A DNA stretch of 20,953 nt. Origin: Bacillota bacterium (GTDB lineage Bacteria; Bacillota; Clostridia; Peptostreptococcales; Natronincolaceae). The stretch covers positions 1 to 20,953 of the forward strand of contig JAEWHG010000018.1 of the NCBI GenBank assembly GCA_023387935.1, in the 5' to 3' direction. Below, one piece after another: positions 1 through 6,659 of this stretch (within the stretch, counting starts at the first letter, position 1; every line of letters begins with the position of its first letter). The position numbers and the translations under genes were made by a program. The notes below the pieces were generated by a model that was not told the DNA's origin, made no database searches, and was given only the letters and a program-made list of their open reading frames with translations.

Positions 1-814
1 TTTCACCACCAAGTATGTGCATTTTTAAAATTTTAGATAAGGTTGCTTTCATATCTTCTCTACTTACAACCTTATCAATAAATCCTTTTTCTTTTAAAAG
101 CTCTGCTCTTTGAAATCCTTCGGGAAGTTTTTGTCTAATTGTCTGTTCAATTACTCTAGGTCCTGCAAAGCCAATAAGAGCTCCTGGTTCTGCAATAATG
201 ATGTCTCCTAGCATAGCAAAGCTTGCTGTAACTCCGCCCGTTGTTGGGTCTGTTAAAACCGAAATATACAAAAGTCCTTCGTCGGAGAATCTACCTAAGG
301 CAGCTGAAGTTTTAGCCATCTGCATTAAGGATAATATTCCCTCCTGCATTCTTGCTCCTCCCGATGCACAAAAAATAATAATAGGAAACTTTTTCTCAAT
401 TGCTTTTTCTATAGCTCTTGTAATCTTCTCCCCAACTACAGAGCCCATACTTCCCATCATAAAATTAGGGTCCATAACACCTACAACACAATTCTGATCA
501 TTTATTTTTCCTTCACCCGTGATTACAGCTTCATTTTCATTAGATTTTTCCATTGCAACTTTGATCTTATCCATATAGTCAGTAAAATTCAGAGGATTAT
601 CCGCTTTTAAATCAGTATCATATTCTACAAATGTATCTCTATCTATTAACTCATATATTCTTTCCCTAGCACCTATTCGAGAATGCTCCCTTTTTTTATT
701 AGGAATATCTAATTTATGTTTAGAATTTTCACTAGTTGAATATACTGTTTCTTTATTGTCTTTACTTAAGGTTATTGTTGCATATTTCTTTTTACCAAAG
801 AGGTCTTTCAGCAT
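1..814 (-). CDS. accD: Acetyl-CoA carboxylase carboxyltransferase subunit beta, zinc-ribbon-less (partial, C-terminus off left edge)
   Basis: This is the beta half of the carboxyltransferase that moves the carboxyl group from carboxybiotin to acetyl-CoA, giving malonyl-CoA in the cytoplasm. The translation from the ATG at 814 begins MLKDLFGKKKY and carries the family core: FMMGSMGSVVGEKI, CASGGARMQEGILSLMQMAK, SVLTDPTTGGVTASFAMLGD and GFAGPRVIEQTIRQKLPEGF. About 271 residues are visible. The N-terminal zinc ribbon of typical AccD (two CxxC pairs before the crotonase-like core) is missing: after residue 30 the chain passes through a Lys/Ser/Asn-rich stretch with no cysteine straight into the conserved region near RIGARERIYELID. 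It starts 14 bases after accC, so it is in the same operon. The partner gene accA would be expected just beyond the left edge. Identity is secure; the missing ribbon is read directly from the sequence. Confidence 0.95.
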   Translation of the reverse strand, partial: MLKDLFGKKKYATITLSKDNKETVYSTSENSKHKLDIPNKKREHSRIGARERIYELIDRDTFVEYDTDLKADNPLNFTDYMDKIKVAMEKSNENEAVITGEGKINDQNCVVGVMDPNFMMGSMGSVVGEKITRAIEKAIEKKFPIIIFCASGGARMQEGILSLMQMAKTSAALGRFSDEGLLYISVLTDPTTGGVTASFAMLGDIIIAEPGALIGFAGPRVIEQTIRQKLPEGFQRAELLKEKGFIDKVVSREDMKATLSKILKMHILGGE

Positions 815-828
815 TTTTTATCTCCTCT

Positions 829-2184
829 CTACTCGGACTTTCTACTAAATATTTCTCTTTCTATAAACGAAGTATCTATATCATTTATTAAAAAACTTTC
901 ATTATTTAATATTTCTTTTTGAAAATCAATATTTGTGCTAATTCCAGCAACTACTATTTCATCTAAAGCTCTATTCATCCTGCTAATCGCTTCTTCTCTA
1001 CTTCTTCCCCATACGATAAGCTTACCAATCATAGAGTCGTAGGTAGGAGGAATCGTATATCCACTATAAATATGACTATCCATTCTAACGTTATATCCTC
1101 CAGGTGGAAAATATCCTTCTATCTGCCCAGGACAAGGTCTAAAGTTTTCATTCGGATTTTCAGCATTAATTCTACACTCAATGGCATGGCCATTTATTTT
1201 TATTTCTTCTTGAGCAATCTCTAGTTTTTCTCCATATCCTATTTGTATCTGTTCTTTTATTAAATCTACCCCCGTTACCATCTCTGTTACAGGATGTTCT
1301 ACCTGTATTCTTGTATTCATTTCTATAAAGTAAAAATTATTATACTTGTCTAATAAAAATTCTATTGTGCCAGCACTTACATAGTTTACAGCTTTAGCGG
1401 CACGAAGAGCCATTTCACCCATTTTATTTCTTAGTTCTTCACTAATAACTTGGCAAGGCGCTTCTTCTAACACCTTTTGGTTCCTTCTTTGAATAGAGCA
1501 ATCCCTTTCCCCTAGATGAATTACATTGCCATAGGAATCTGCCAATATTTGAAATTCTATATGCCTCGGCTGCTCTATAAATTTTTCTACATACATAGAA
1601 TCATCATTAAATGCCGCAGCAGATTCGGATTTAGCCATATTAAATTTATCAATAAATTCCTCAGAATTATTCACTATTCTCATTCCTCTACCTCCGCCTC
1701 CACTTGCAGCCTTAACTATAACTGGAAACCCAATTTCATTGGCTATTTTTAGCGCGTCCATAGCTTCATTTGTAGAATCCTCAGAGCCTGGCACAACAGG
1801 AACTCCTGCCTCTATCATTGTCTTTCTAGCTTCAGACTTGTTCCCCATTTTCTCTATATGTTCCTTATATGGACCAATAAACTTTATTCCATTTTTTACA
1901 CACATATCTACTAAGTTGGAGTTTTCAGAAAGGAACCCATAACCAGGGTGTATCGCTTCACATTTAGTAACCAAAGCCGCACTTATAATATTATCTATAT
2001 TTAAATAGCTTTTTCTTGATTGTGCAGGTCCTATACAGACTGCCTCATCTGCTAAATGTACATGAACCGAATCCTGATCTATTTCTGAATATATAGCTAC
2101 AGTTTTTATGTTCATTTCCTTACACGCTCTAATAATTCTGACTGCTATTTCTCCCCTATTCGCAATGAGTATTTTATTAAACAT
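829..2184 (-). CDS. accC: Acetyl-CoA carboxylase, biotin carboxylase subunit
   Basis: This ATP-grasp enzyme carboxylates the biotin carried on BCCP using ATP and bicarbonate, the first half-reaction of malonyl-CoA synthesis. At 451 residues it has the normal length for the family. The N-terminal biotin-carboxylase domain opens with FNKILIANRGEIAVRI. The glycine-rich ATP loop SGGGGRGM is at about 161-168, RDCSIQRRNQK at about 227-237, and the catalytic segment EMNTRIQVEHPVTE at about 288-301, followed by the C-terminal domain. The ATG at 2184 lies 7 bases after the accB stop, so the two are probably translated together. No anomaly is seen. Confidence 0.98.
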   Translation of the reverse strand: MFNKILIANRGEIAVRIIRACKEMNIKTVAIYSEIDQDSVHVHLADEAVCIGPAQSRKSYLNIDNIISAALVTKCEAIHPGYGFLSENSNLVDMCVKNGIKFIGPYKEHIEKMGNKSEARKTMIEAGVPVVPGSEDSTNEAMDALKIANEIGFPVIVKAASGGGGRGMRIVNNSEEFIDKFNMAKSESAAAFNDDSMYVEKFIEQPRHIEFQILADSYGNVIHLGERDCSIQRRNQKVLEEAPCQVISEELRNKMGEMALRAAKAVNYVSAGTIEFLLDKYNNFYFIEMNTRIQVEHPVTEMVTGVDLIKEQIQIGYGEKLEIAQEEIKINGHAIECRINAENPNENFRPCPGQIEGYFPPGGYNVRMDSHIYSGYTIPPTYDSMIGKLIVWGRSREEAISRMNRALDEIVVAGISTNIDFQKEILNNESFLINDIDTSFIEREIFSRKSE

Positions 2185-2191
2185 GGATACT

Positions 2192-2686
2192 CTACCTCCT
2201 AATCTTCATTAAGGGTTGGCCATACTCCACTATATCTTCATCATCTACTAGTACTTCTATAACCTCACCCGATTCTTCACTTTCTATTTCATTCATTATC
2301 TTCATAGCTTCGATAATGCATAGTGTTCGACCTTTCTCCACTCTATCTCCTACCTTTACAAAAGGTGGTGTGTCAGGACTAGCCCCTTCATAGAAAGTAC
2401 CTACTATAGGAGACTTAACTATATAAAAATCTTCACTATTTAATAAATCATCACTGTTTAAGGAATTATCAACTTTAGTTTTTGCAGCTTCATTATCTGC
2501 ATTTACTGCTTTTGAATCTATATTGTCGTTTATAGCGCTTTTTGTACTTCTTTGTTCTACATTGTTGCCTTCAAACATTGTCTTTTTTGTTATCCTAAGC
2601 TTAATATCGTCTTTTTCTATTTCTACTGTTTCTATCGTTGTTTTATCTATGGTTAAAATTAAATCCTTAATATCTTTTGCATCCAT
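2192..2686 (-). CDS. accB: Biotin carboxyl carrier protein of acetyl-CoA carboxylase (BCCP)
   Basis: This is the carrier protein that holds biotin and shuttles the carboxyl group between AccC and the AccDA carboxyltransferase. It has 164 residues: an N-terminal helical region (1-35), a low-complexity Asn/Asp/Ser/Lys-rich linker (about 40-85) and a C-terminal biotinyl domain starting near VKSPIVGTFYE. The biotinylation motif IEAMKIMNE places the modified lysine at residue 129. The ATG at 2686 follows a strong Shine-Dalgarno AGGGAGGT. It is the first gene of the acc operon, with a promoter and a FapR-like palindrome directly upstream. Confidence 0.97.
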   Translation of the reverse strand: MDAKDIKDLILTIDKTTIETVEIEKDDIKLRITKKTMFEGNNVEQRSTKSAINDNIDSKAVNADNEAAKTKVDNSLNSDDLLNSEDFYIVKSPIVGTFYEGASPDTPPFVKVGDRVEKGRTLCIIEAMKIMNEIESEESGEVIEVLVDDEDIVEYGQPLMKIRR

Positions 2687-2707
2687 TATATATACCTCCC
2701 TAAACTT

Positions 2708-2746
2708 AATATTAAATATTAGTACTTGGTACTAATATTTAATATT
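2708..2746 (-). promoter_or_regulatory. FapR-like operator, 39-base perfect palindrome
   Basis: Two 18-base arms (left arm AATATTAAATATTAGTAC) are perfectly complementary around a 3-base centre. The 17-base core at 2719-2735, read on the minus strand, is TTAGTACCAAGTACTAA. It differs by one or two central bases from the published FapR consensus TTAGTACCTRGTACTAA. FapR is the malonyl-CoA-sensing repressor of lipid synthesis in Gram-positive bacteria. The palindrome covers the 3' end of the -10 box and the likely transcription start of accBCD, a placement expected of a repressor site. Assignment to FapR is inference from the motif. Confidence 0.75.
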
Positions 2747-2773
2747 ATAACATAATCACAATAATTAATGCAA
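2744..2773 (-). promoter_or_regulatory. acc operon promoter (sigma-A type, extended -10)
   Basis: Read on the minus strand there is TTGCAT at 2773-2768, an 18-base spacer and TATAAT at 2749-2744. A TG one base upstream of the -10 gives the extended form TGTTATAAT. It lies 58 bases upstream of the accB start, and the FapR-like palindrome overlaps its -10 element. Confidence 0.7.
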
Positions 2774-2800
2774 TTATTTTAAAAAATATACCAAAGATGC

Positions 2801-2850
2801 AAAAAGACAAGGAATATGGCCTATTTAAACCATTTATTCCTTGTCTTTTT
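2801..2850 (-). terminator. Rho-independent terminator after the ABC transporter operon
   Basis: A 16-base perfect stem (arms 2801-2816 and 2835-2850, AAAAGACAAGGAATA type) is followed by U-runs in both directions. It lies between the end of the ABC ATPase gene and the acc promoter, so it would stop minus-strand transcription from the transporter operon. It separates acc expression from the upstream operon. Confidence 0.8.
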
Positions 2851-2903
2851 TATAACCCATAGAAAATTATAAACTTCAAACCACTTTTACTTCCTATCAA
2901 TTT

Positions 2904-3674
2904 CTATGCTATTTTTTCATCTAGTTCTAACTTTTTTCTGTATATTTCAATTAGCTCTTCTTCAGTTACTTGTTCACTTGGTTTATCCAAGACTACGTTA
3001 CCCTTATCAAGCATTATGATTCTATCTGAATATTCTATAGCATCTCTCATATTGTGAGAAATCATTATTGTGGTTATAGAGTATTTTTGTATAAGTTCTC
3101 TAGTCTTTCTCATTATTACAGCGGATGTCTTTGGATCTAATGCCGCCGTATGTTCATCCAATAATAATAAATCTGGATGTTTCATAGCCGCCATTATAAG
3201 GGATAGAGACTGTCTTTGACCACCTGATAAAAACTTTACCTTTGTATCTAACTTGTCTTCAAGTCCTAAATTTAAACCCTTTAATAGTTCTACATATTTG
3301 CTCTTTTCGCTCTTTTGTAATAATTTTCTTAGGGTGAATTTTTCCCCCTTTTTATTTGCTAAAGACATATTCTCCAGTATTGTAAGAGATGGAGCTACTC
3401 CCATAGATGGGTCTTGATAGACTCTTCCTATATAACTTGCTCTTTGTTCCTCCTTTAATGGAGCTATATTTTTTTCATTTAAAATTATTTGTCCTTTGTC
3501 TACCGGTATACTACCGCCTATCATATTAAGAAGGGTACTTTTCCCGCATCCATTAGATCCAATAATAGCTGTACATTTCTTTGCTTCTATCTGCAAACTA
3601 AAATTTTCAAATATTTTAATTTCATTATCTGTTCCTACATTAAAACTCTTCGATAGATTTGATATTTTTAGCAC
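2904..3674 (-). CDS. ABC transporter ATP-binding protein (aromatic amino-acid uptake, TrpZ type)
   Basis: This is the cytoplasmic ATPase of a three-component uptake system. It has 256 residues with Walker A GSNGCGKST (39-47), Q-loop YQDPS (86-90), signature LSGGQRQ (149-155), Walker B LLLLDEH (169-175) and a switch histidine in MISHNMRD. The start is GTG at 3674, 10 bases after AAGGAGGG; the gene overlaps the permease end by 35 bases, so the two are coupled. Its closest general family is COG1101-type ATPases that pair with BPD_transp_2 permeases and PF04392 binding proteins, as in the TrpXYZ systems. The substrate is inferred only from the operon's T-box. Confidence 0.9.
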   Translation of the reverse strand: MLKISNLSKSFNVGTDNEIKIFENFSLQIEAKKCTAIIGSNGCGKSTLLNMIGGSIPVDKGQIILNEKNIAPLKEEQRASYIGRVYQDPSMGVAPSLTILENMSLANKKGEKFTLRKLLQKSEKSKYVELLKGLNLGLEDKLDTKVKFLSGGQRQSLSLIMAAMKHPDLLLLDEHTAALDPKTSAVIMRKTRELIQKYSITTIMISHNMRDAIEYSDRIIMLDKGNVVLDKPSEQVTEEELIEIYRKKLELDEKIA

Positions 3675-4551
3675 GGTGTTTTCCCTCCTTAACTTTTTTC
3701 AATGGTTTTTTTAGTCCTAAAAGATCAACTCCAAAGTTGTTATACGCTATAAATACGATCACTATGATGGCACTTATGGCTTTAAGATCAGTAGGAGATA
3801 ATCCCAAATCTATTGCAATTCCACCTATAATTTTATACACTATCGCTCCTATAATAACTCTTGTAGTATTCTTTAATTTATTCGAGTTTTTTCTTATGGT
3901 GTCACCTATTATAACAGAAGCTAAAGCAACTACTATGATAGAATGCCCCATTGTTATATCCGCAAAGCCTTGCATCTGAGCCATTAAAGCTCCACTTAAA
4001 CCCACAAGTCCATTTGCTAACATAAGACCTATTAATTTGTACTTATTACTACTAGCTCCAAGTGATCTTACAAGGGACTCATTATCACCTGTAGCTATTA
4101 ATAAATATCCTACTTCCGTCTTTAAAAACTGATCTAGTAGCACTTTTATTAACAATACGATTACTACTAATACAACTAAAGTAGAACTTATATTAAAAAC
4201 TGATTCGTAGCTAAAAAGTGGTACATTAGCTCTTCCATTTATTCTAAGGTTAGTAGAATATAGTATTGTCATTGTTAATATCCCTGCTAGTAATGGCTGT
4301 ATTTTAAGCTTTATATATAGTGTAGCCGTTAATAGTCCCGCAAGAGTGCCGAAGCAAAAAGCCATTAATGTACTTATAATCGGATCAATTCCCATAGAAA
4401 TAAACTTAGCAAACACAAATGCTCCCATTGGAAATGTACCTTCTACCGAAAGATCTGCAATGTCTAATACTTTATATGTTAGAAATACACCCATAGCTAG
4501 TACGGCGAATATTAGCCCTTGTTCTAAAGATGTTATAACCAATGAATTCAT
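3640..4551 (-). CDS. ABC transporter permease (TrpY type)
   Basis: This is the integral membrane subunit of the uptake system. It is hydrophobic throughout, with about eight or nine predicted membrane segments, and contains the family-typical ADLSVEGTFPMGAF near the N-terminus and GDNESLVRSLGAS in the middle, as in COG4120 / BPD_transp_2 permeases. I place the start at the ATG at 4551 (MNSLVITSLEQ, 303 residues). An in-frame TTG at 4566 would extend it by five codons, but it sits on the GGAG ribosome-binding site that serves the ATG. It lies between the binding protein and the ATPase gene and overlaps the latter. Confidence 0.88.
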   Translation of the reverse strand: MNSLVITSLEQGLIFAVLAMGVFLTYKVLDIADLSVEGTFPMGAFVFAKFISMGIDPIISTLMAFCFGTLAGLLTATLYIKLKIQPLLAGILTMTILYSTNLRINGRANVPLFSYESVFNISSTLVVLVVIVLLIKVLLDQFLKTEVGYLLIATGDNESLVRSLGASSNKYKLIGLMLANGLVGLSGALMAQMQGFADITMGHSIIVVALASVIIGDTIRKNSNKLKNTTRVIIGAIVYKIIGGIAIDLGLSPTDLKAISAIIVIVFIAYNNFGVDLLGLKKPLKKVKEGKHRAKNIKSIEEF

Positions 4552-4592
4552 AACTAAACTCTCCAATCTTATCTAATTTACATTCTTCAAAT

Positions 4593-5603
4593 TTACTCTC
4601 CAACCTTTGTAGCATCTTTGAATAAAGATAATTCACTATCTAATTTTAATGCTTCCAAGGTTTTCTGATTTACAGTCGTCATTGTTTTTTCAGCTACACC
4701 AACAGGTATTGTAGATACATCTTTTCCGTCTACTAATATGTCTTTTGCCATTTGGGCTGTTTGTTTACCTAATTCATAATAACTAAGCCCATTCGTAACG
4801 AGTATACCGCCACCTACTTGAGATTCCTCTGCTGATACTGTTACCATATTATTTTCTACAGTTACCTTTGTTACTAGCTCTACTGAAGCTGCTACCATAT
4901 TATCGCTCACCATATATAATGCATCTACCTTTTTAATTAAAGAATCTAAGGCTTGCGGAAGTTCATTTACATTATTAACACCCACTGTTTCTACCTTTAA
5001 CCCTTCCGATGGAGCCAAGCTTTTTACTTCTTCTACTTGAATTTCTGAGTTAGCTTCACTTGTGTTGTATAAAATTCCTATCGTATTTATATTAGGATCT
5101 ATTTCTTTAAACATTTTTAACTGAGAAGCCACAGGAGCCTTATCGGATGTTCCTGTTACATTTCCTCCAACATTTTCCCAATCTGCAACTATACCAGATT
5201 CTACAGGGTCAGTTACTGCACTAAATAATATAGGAATATTTGTTGTTGATTGTTTTGCACTTTGTGCTGCCGGAGTTGCTATAGCATATATTAGATCAAC
5301 CTTATCGCTTACAAATTTCTGAGCTATACTCATTGTATTTGCTATATCTCCCTGAGCGTTTTTGTAATCCACTTCTGCATTTATACCTAGCTCCTTAAGT
5401 CCATCCTCAAAACCTTTTCTAGCATCATCTAAAGCTGGATGCTCTGCCAGCTGGCTTATACCTATTTTATATACCTTTTCATCAGAATTACTTTCTGGAG
5501 TAGTTTCTGGAGCACTGTTAGTTTTTCCTGTACTACATCCTACCAAAGACATCATCCCTACCATTGCTAATGCTATTAATTTACTTCCTTTACTTCTTTT
5601 CAT
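4593..5603 (-). CDS. ABC transporter substrate-binding lipoprotein (TrpX / ABC_sub_bind family)
   Basis: This is the extracytoplasmic binding protein that delivers substrate to the permease. Its 336 residues begin with a lipoprotein signal (positive MKRSKGSK, hydrophobic core, lipobox LVGC with Cys23) and a Ser/Glu/Thr-rich linker. The mature domain has features of PF04392: YKIGISQLAEHPALDDARKGF, IATPAAQSAKQST, ILFSAVTDPVESG and NEISQ-type hinge segments. It starts with ATG at 5603 after GAGGAGG. It is first in the operon and preceded by a T-box whose specifier reads UUC. Most characterised relatives are tryptophan (TrpX) or uncharacterised, so phenylalanine is a prediction from the leader. 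Confidence 0.9.
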   Translation of the reverse strand: MKRSKGSKLIALAMVGMMSLVGCSTGKTNSAPETTPESNSDEKVYKIGISQLAEHPALDDARKGFEDGLKELGINAEVDYKNAQGDIANTMSIAQKFVSDKVDLIYAIATPAAQSAKQSTTNIPILFSAVTDPVESGIVADWENVGGNVTGTSDKAPVASQLKMFKEIDPNINTIGILYNTSEANSEIQVEEVKSLAPSEGLKVETVGVNNVNELPQALDSLIKKVDALYMVSDNMVAASVELVTKVTVENNMVTVSAEESQVGGGILVTNGLSYYELGKQTAQMAKDILVDGKDVSTIPVGVAEKTMTTVNQKTLEALKLDSELSLFKDATKVGE

Positions 5604-5691
5604 TTTATTTTCCTCCTCTAAATTAAATTTTATTTGTAAGCTTGATGAGGATTAATTATTTGGCCAAATAAAAAATTCGTCTCATTGAAAT

Positions 5692-5970
5692 AAAAAAAAT
5701 CTTCCGTCCCTATAAACACAGTTTTTAAACTATGTTTATAGGGACGAAAGATTATATATCCGCGGTACCACCCTAATTATGACGACGTCATCACTTATCA
5801 GACCTAACAGTCCTATCCCCTGTAACGATGGGCCTTCGTGCTCGCCTACTTGAATAATCGTTGAACGAGCCTGCTCAAGAGTGAATATTACATATCTTCT
5901 TATTGTTGGTTCTCATCATTCCCCAACTCTCTGTGAATAAGTTTCGATATCCTTGTCTCTTTCATCGCAT
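5692..5970 (-). ncRNA. T-box leader, predicted tRNA-Phe specific, of the ABC transporter operon
   Basis: On the minus strand the RNA shows all the main T-box parts. Stem I has a base helix TGC/GCA, a kink-turn (GAT bulge, then GA opposite GA), helix AAGAG/CTCTT, a specifier loop, helix CTTATT/AATAAG, the AG bulge AGAGAG and a distal loop closed by GTTGG/CCAAC. The T-box sequence GGTGGTACCGCG lies at 5772-5761, and a terminator follows. The specifier TTC is at 5885-5883, one A away from the basal helix, the same register as the Trp specifier in the divergent leader. Uncharged tRNA-Phe would stabilise the antiterminator and turn the transporter on. The upstream side of the specifier loop (ACAAGG) departs from the usual AGTA, so the Phe reading is less certain than the T-box call. 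Confidence 0.85.
5699..5752 (-). terminator. T-box intrinsic terminator (ABC transporter leader)
   Basis: The arms ATCTTTCGTCCCTATAAACA and its near-perfect complement form a stem of about 20 pairs around an A-rich loop, followed by a run of eight U on the minus strand. The 5' arm overlaps the region that must pair with the T-box sequence in the antiterminator, so the two folds are exclusive. Confidence 0.9.
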
Positions 5971-5988
5971 TTAAATATGTTATGTTAT

Positions 5989-6016
5989 ATTATATTCTTT
6001 ATTTTCTAAATGTCAA
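5989..6016 (-). promoter_or_regulatory. Promoter of the ABC transporter T-box operon
   Basis: On the minus strand there is a consensus TTGACA at 6016-6011, a 16-base spacer and TATAAT at 5994-5989. The expected start is near 5982, about a dozen bases before stem I. Confidence 0.85.
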
Positions 6017-6069
6017 CAACTTTTTTAATTTTTATTAATTATTTTATTAACTTATAGTAATACTTGCTA

Positions 6070-6098
6070 TTGACATTATATATATATTGTATTAAAAT
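6070..6098 (+). promoter_or_regulatory. Promoter of the trpP T-box transcript
   Basis: TTGACA at 6070-6075, a 17-base spacer and TAAAAT at 6093-6098. The expected start is near 6105. It is divergent from the ABC transporter promoter, with only about 53 bases between the two -35 boxes. Confidence 0.8.
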
Positions 6099-6104
6099 CA
6101 TATA

Positions 6105-6393
6105 TTAATATAGTAAAAAATTCAATGCGTAGGAGTAAGTAATTAATAGTGTATGGTTTTAGCGAGTCGGAGTTGGTGGAAGTCCGATACCTAAGCGTTA
6201 ATGAATGGACCTACAAGAAGCTTAGTGAAATGTTTTTCAAAGTATCTAATGCCGGGAGTTTCCCGTTATAGAAACAGGATATCGAGTGTATACTCCGTAT
6301 CTGTTGAGGGAGATTATTTAATTAATAATCTAATTAAGGTGGTACCGCGAAATATGTCTTTCGTCCTTTTATATAAGGATGGAGGACTTTTTT
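6105..6393 (+). ncRNA. T-box leader, tRNA-Trp specific, upstream of trpP
   Basis: Stem I is closed by GTAGG (6129-6133) and CCTAC, and has the AGTAAG / GAA specifier loop, the AG bulge AGCGAG and a distal loop in GGAGTTGGTGGAAGTCC. The specifier codon TGG (Trp) is at 6206-6208 within GAATGGACC. The T-box sequence AGGTGGTACCGCG is at 6337-6349, and a terminator follows at 6356-6393. Uncharged tRNA-Trp would permit read-through toward trpP. The specifier and the downstream gene agree with each other, which strengthens both calls. The distance to trpP is unusually long, about 450 bases. Confidence 0.93.
6356..6393 (+). terminator. T-box intrinsic terminator (trpP leader)
   Basis: The 13-base arm GTCTTTCGTCCTT (6356-6368) pairs fully with AAGGATGGAGGAC (6375-6387) using G.U wobbles, followed by six T. 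Confidence 0.9.
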
Positions 6394-6400
6394 ATTTTGA

Positions 6401-6437
6401 GCACTTGAAATTCTAAGCAGGGCTTAGAATTGAGTGC
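6401..6437 (+). repeat. Hairpin A in the trpP leader
   Basis: A perfect 9-base inverted repeat ATTCTAAGC / GCTTAGAAT surrounds a 3-base loop (6410-6430), enclosed by an outer GCACT / AGTGC pair. It has no U-run, so it is not an obvious terminator. It lacks the tandem G.A apex of the four hairpins that follow. Confidence 0.6.
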
Positions 6438-6440
6438 GAC

Positions 6441-6474
6441 ATAAAGTTTGTGAGTGGAAACGAGCAAATTTTAT
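6441..6474 (+). repeat. Hairpin B with tandem G.A apex
   Basis: Outer stem ATAAAGTTTG (6441-6450) pairs with CAAATTTTAT (6465-6474). The apical TGAGTGGAAACGAG can form T.G, tandem G.A / A.G, G-C and T-A around a GGAA tetraloop. It is the first of four hairpins in this leader with this apex, and differs most in primary sequence. Confidence 0.5.
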
Positions 6475-6478
6475 TTTA

Positions 6479-6531
6479 TGACCTAACCCAATTTATACGA
6501 CCAAAGGGAGTAATAAATTGATGGTAGGTCA
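6479..6531 (+). repeat. Hairpin C with tandem G.A apex
   Basis: Basal helix TGACCTA / TAGGTCA and middle stem CAATTTAT (6489-6496) / ATAAATTG (6513-6520). The apex ACGACCAAAGGGAGT forms A-T, C-G, tandem G.A, then C-G, C-G around an AAA loop. Its stems are unrelated in sequence to D and E, yet its apex matches theirs. Confidence 0.65.
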
Positions 6532-6619
6532 AACGCAATGAGCACCAAATTTGCACGACTAAAAGGAGTGAACAAATTTGAGTTGCGAAACTGCGTAATA
6601 TACTTAAACTAAAGCAGAA
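6529..6619 (+). repeat. Repeat unit D (first copy of a ~90-base direct repeat)
   Basis: This unit starts TCAAACGCAATGAGCA and ends AAAGCAGAA. It is highly similar to 6660-6748, with a spacer of 40 bases between them. Inside is a stem CAAATTTG (6546-6553) / CAAATTTG (6573-6580) with apex CACGACT-AAA-AGGAGTG holding tandem G.A pairs, enclosed by CGCAA / TTGCG. No coding potential or ribosome-binding site is seen. Confidence 0.75.
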
Positions 6620-6621
6620 GT

Positions 6622-6659
6622 CTACTTCGAAGGATATAAATTATTGCATGGTGAAGTAG
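6622..6659 (+). repeat. Inverted repeat between units D and E
   Basis: A 7-base perfect inverted repeat CTACTTC (6622-6628) / GAAGTAG (6653-6659) closes the spacer between the two direct repeat units. The loop is 24 bases, so this is only a weak hairpin. Confidence 0.35.

Noticed and set aside
6201..6416. Open frame of 71 codons on the plus strand
   Set aside because: It lies entirely on the Trp T-box (specifier, T-box sequence and terminator), and its start codon has no ribosome-binding site.
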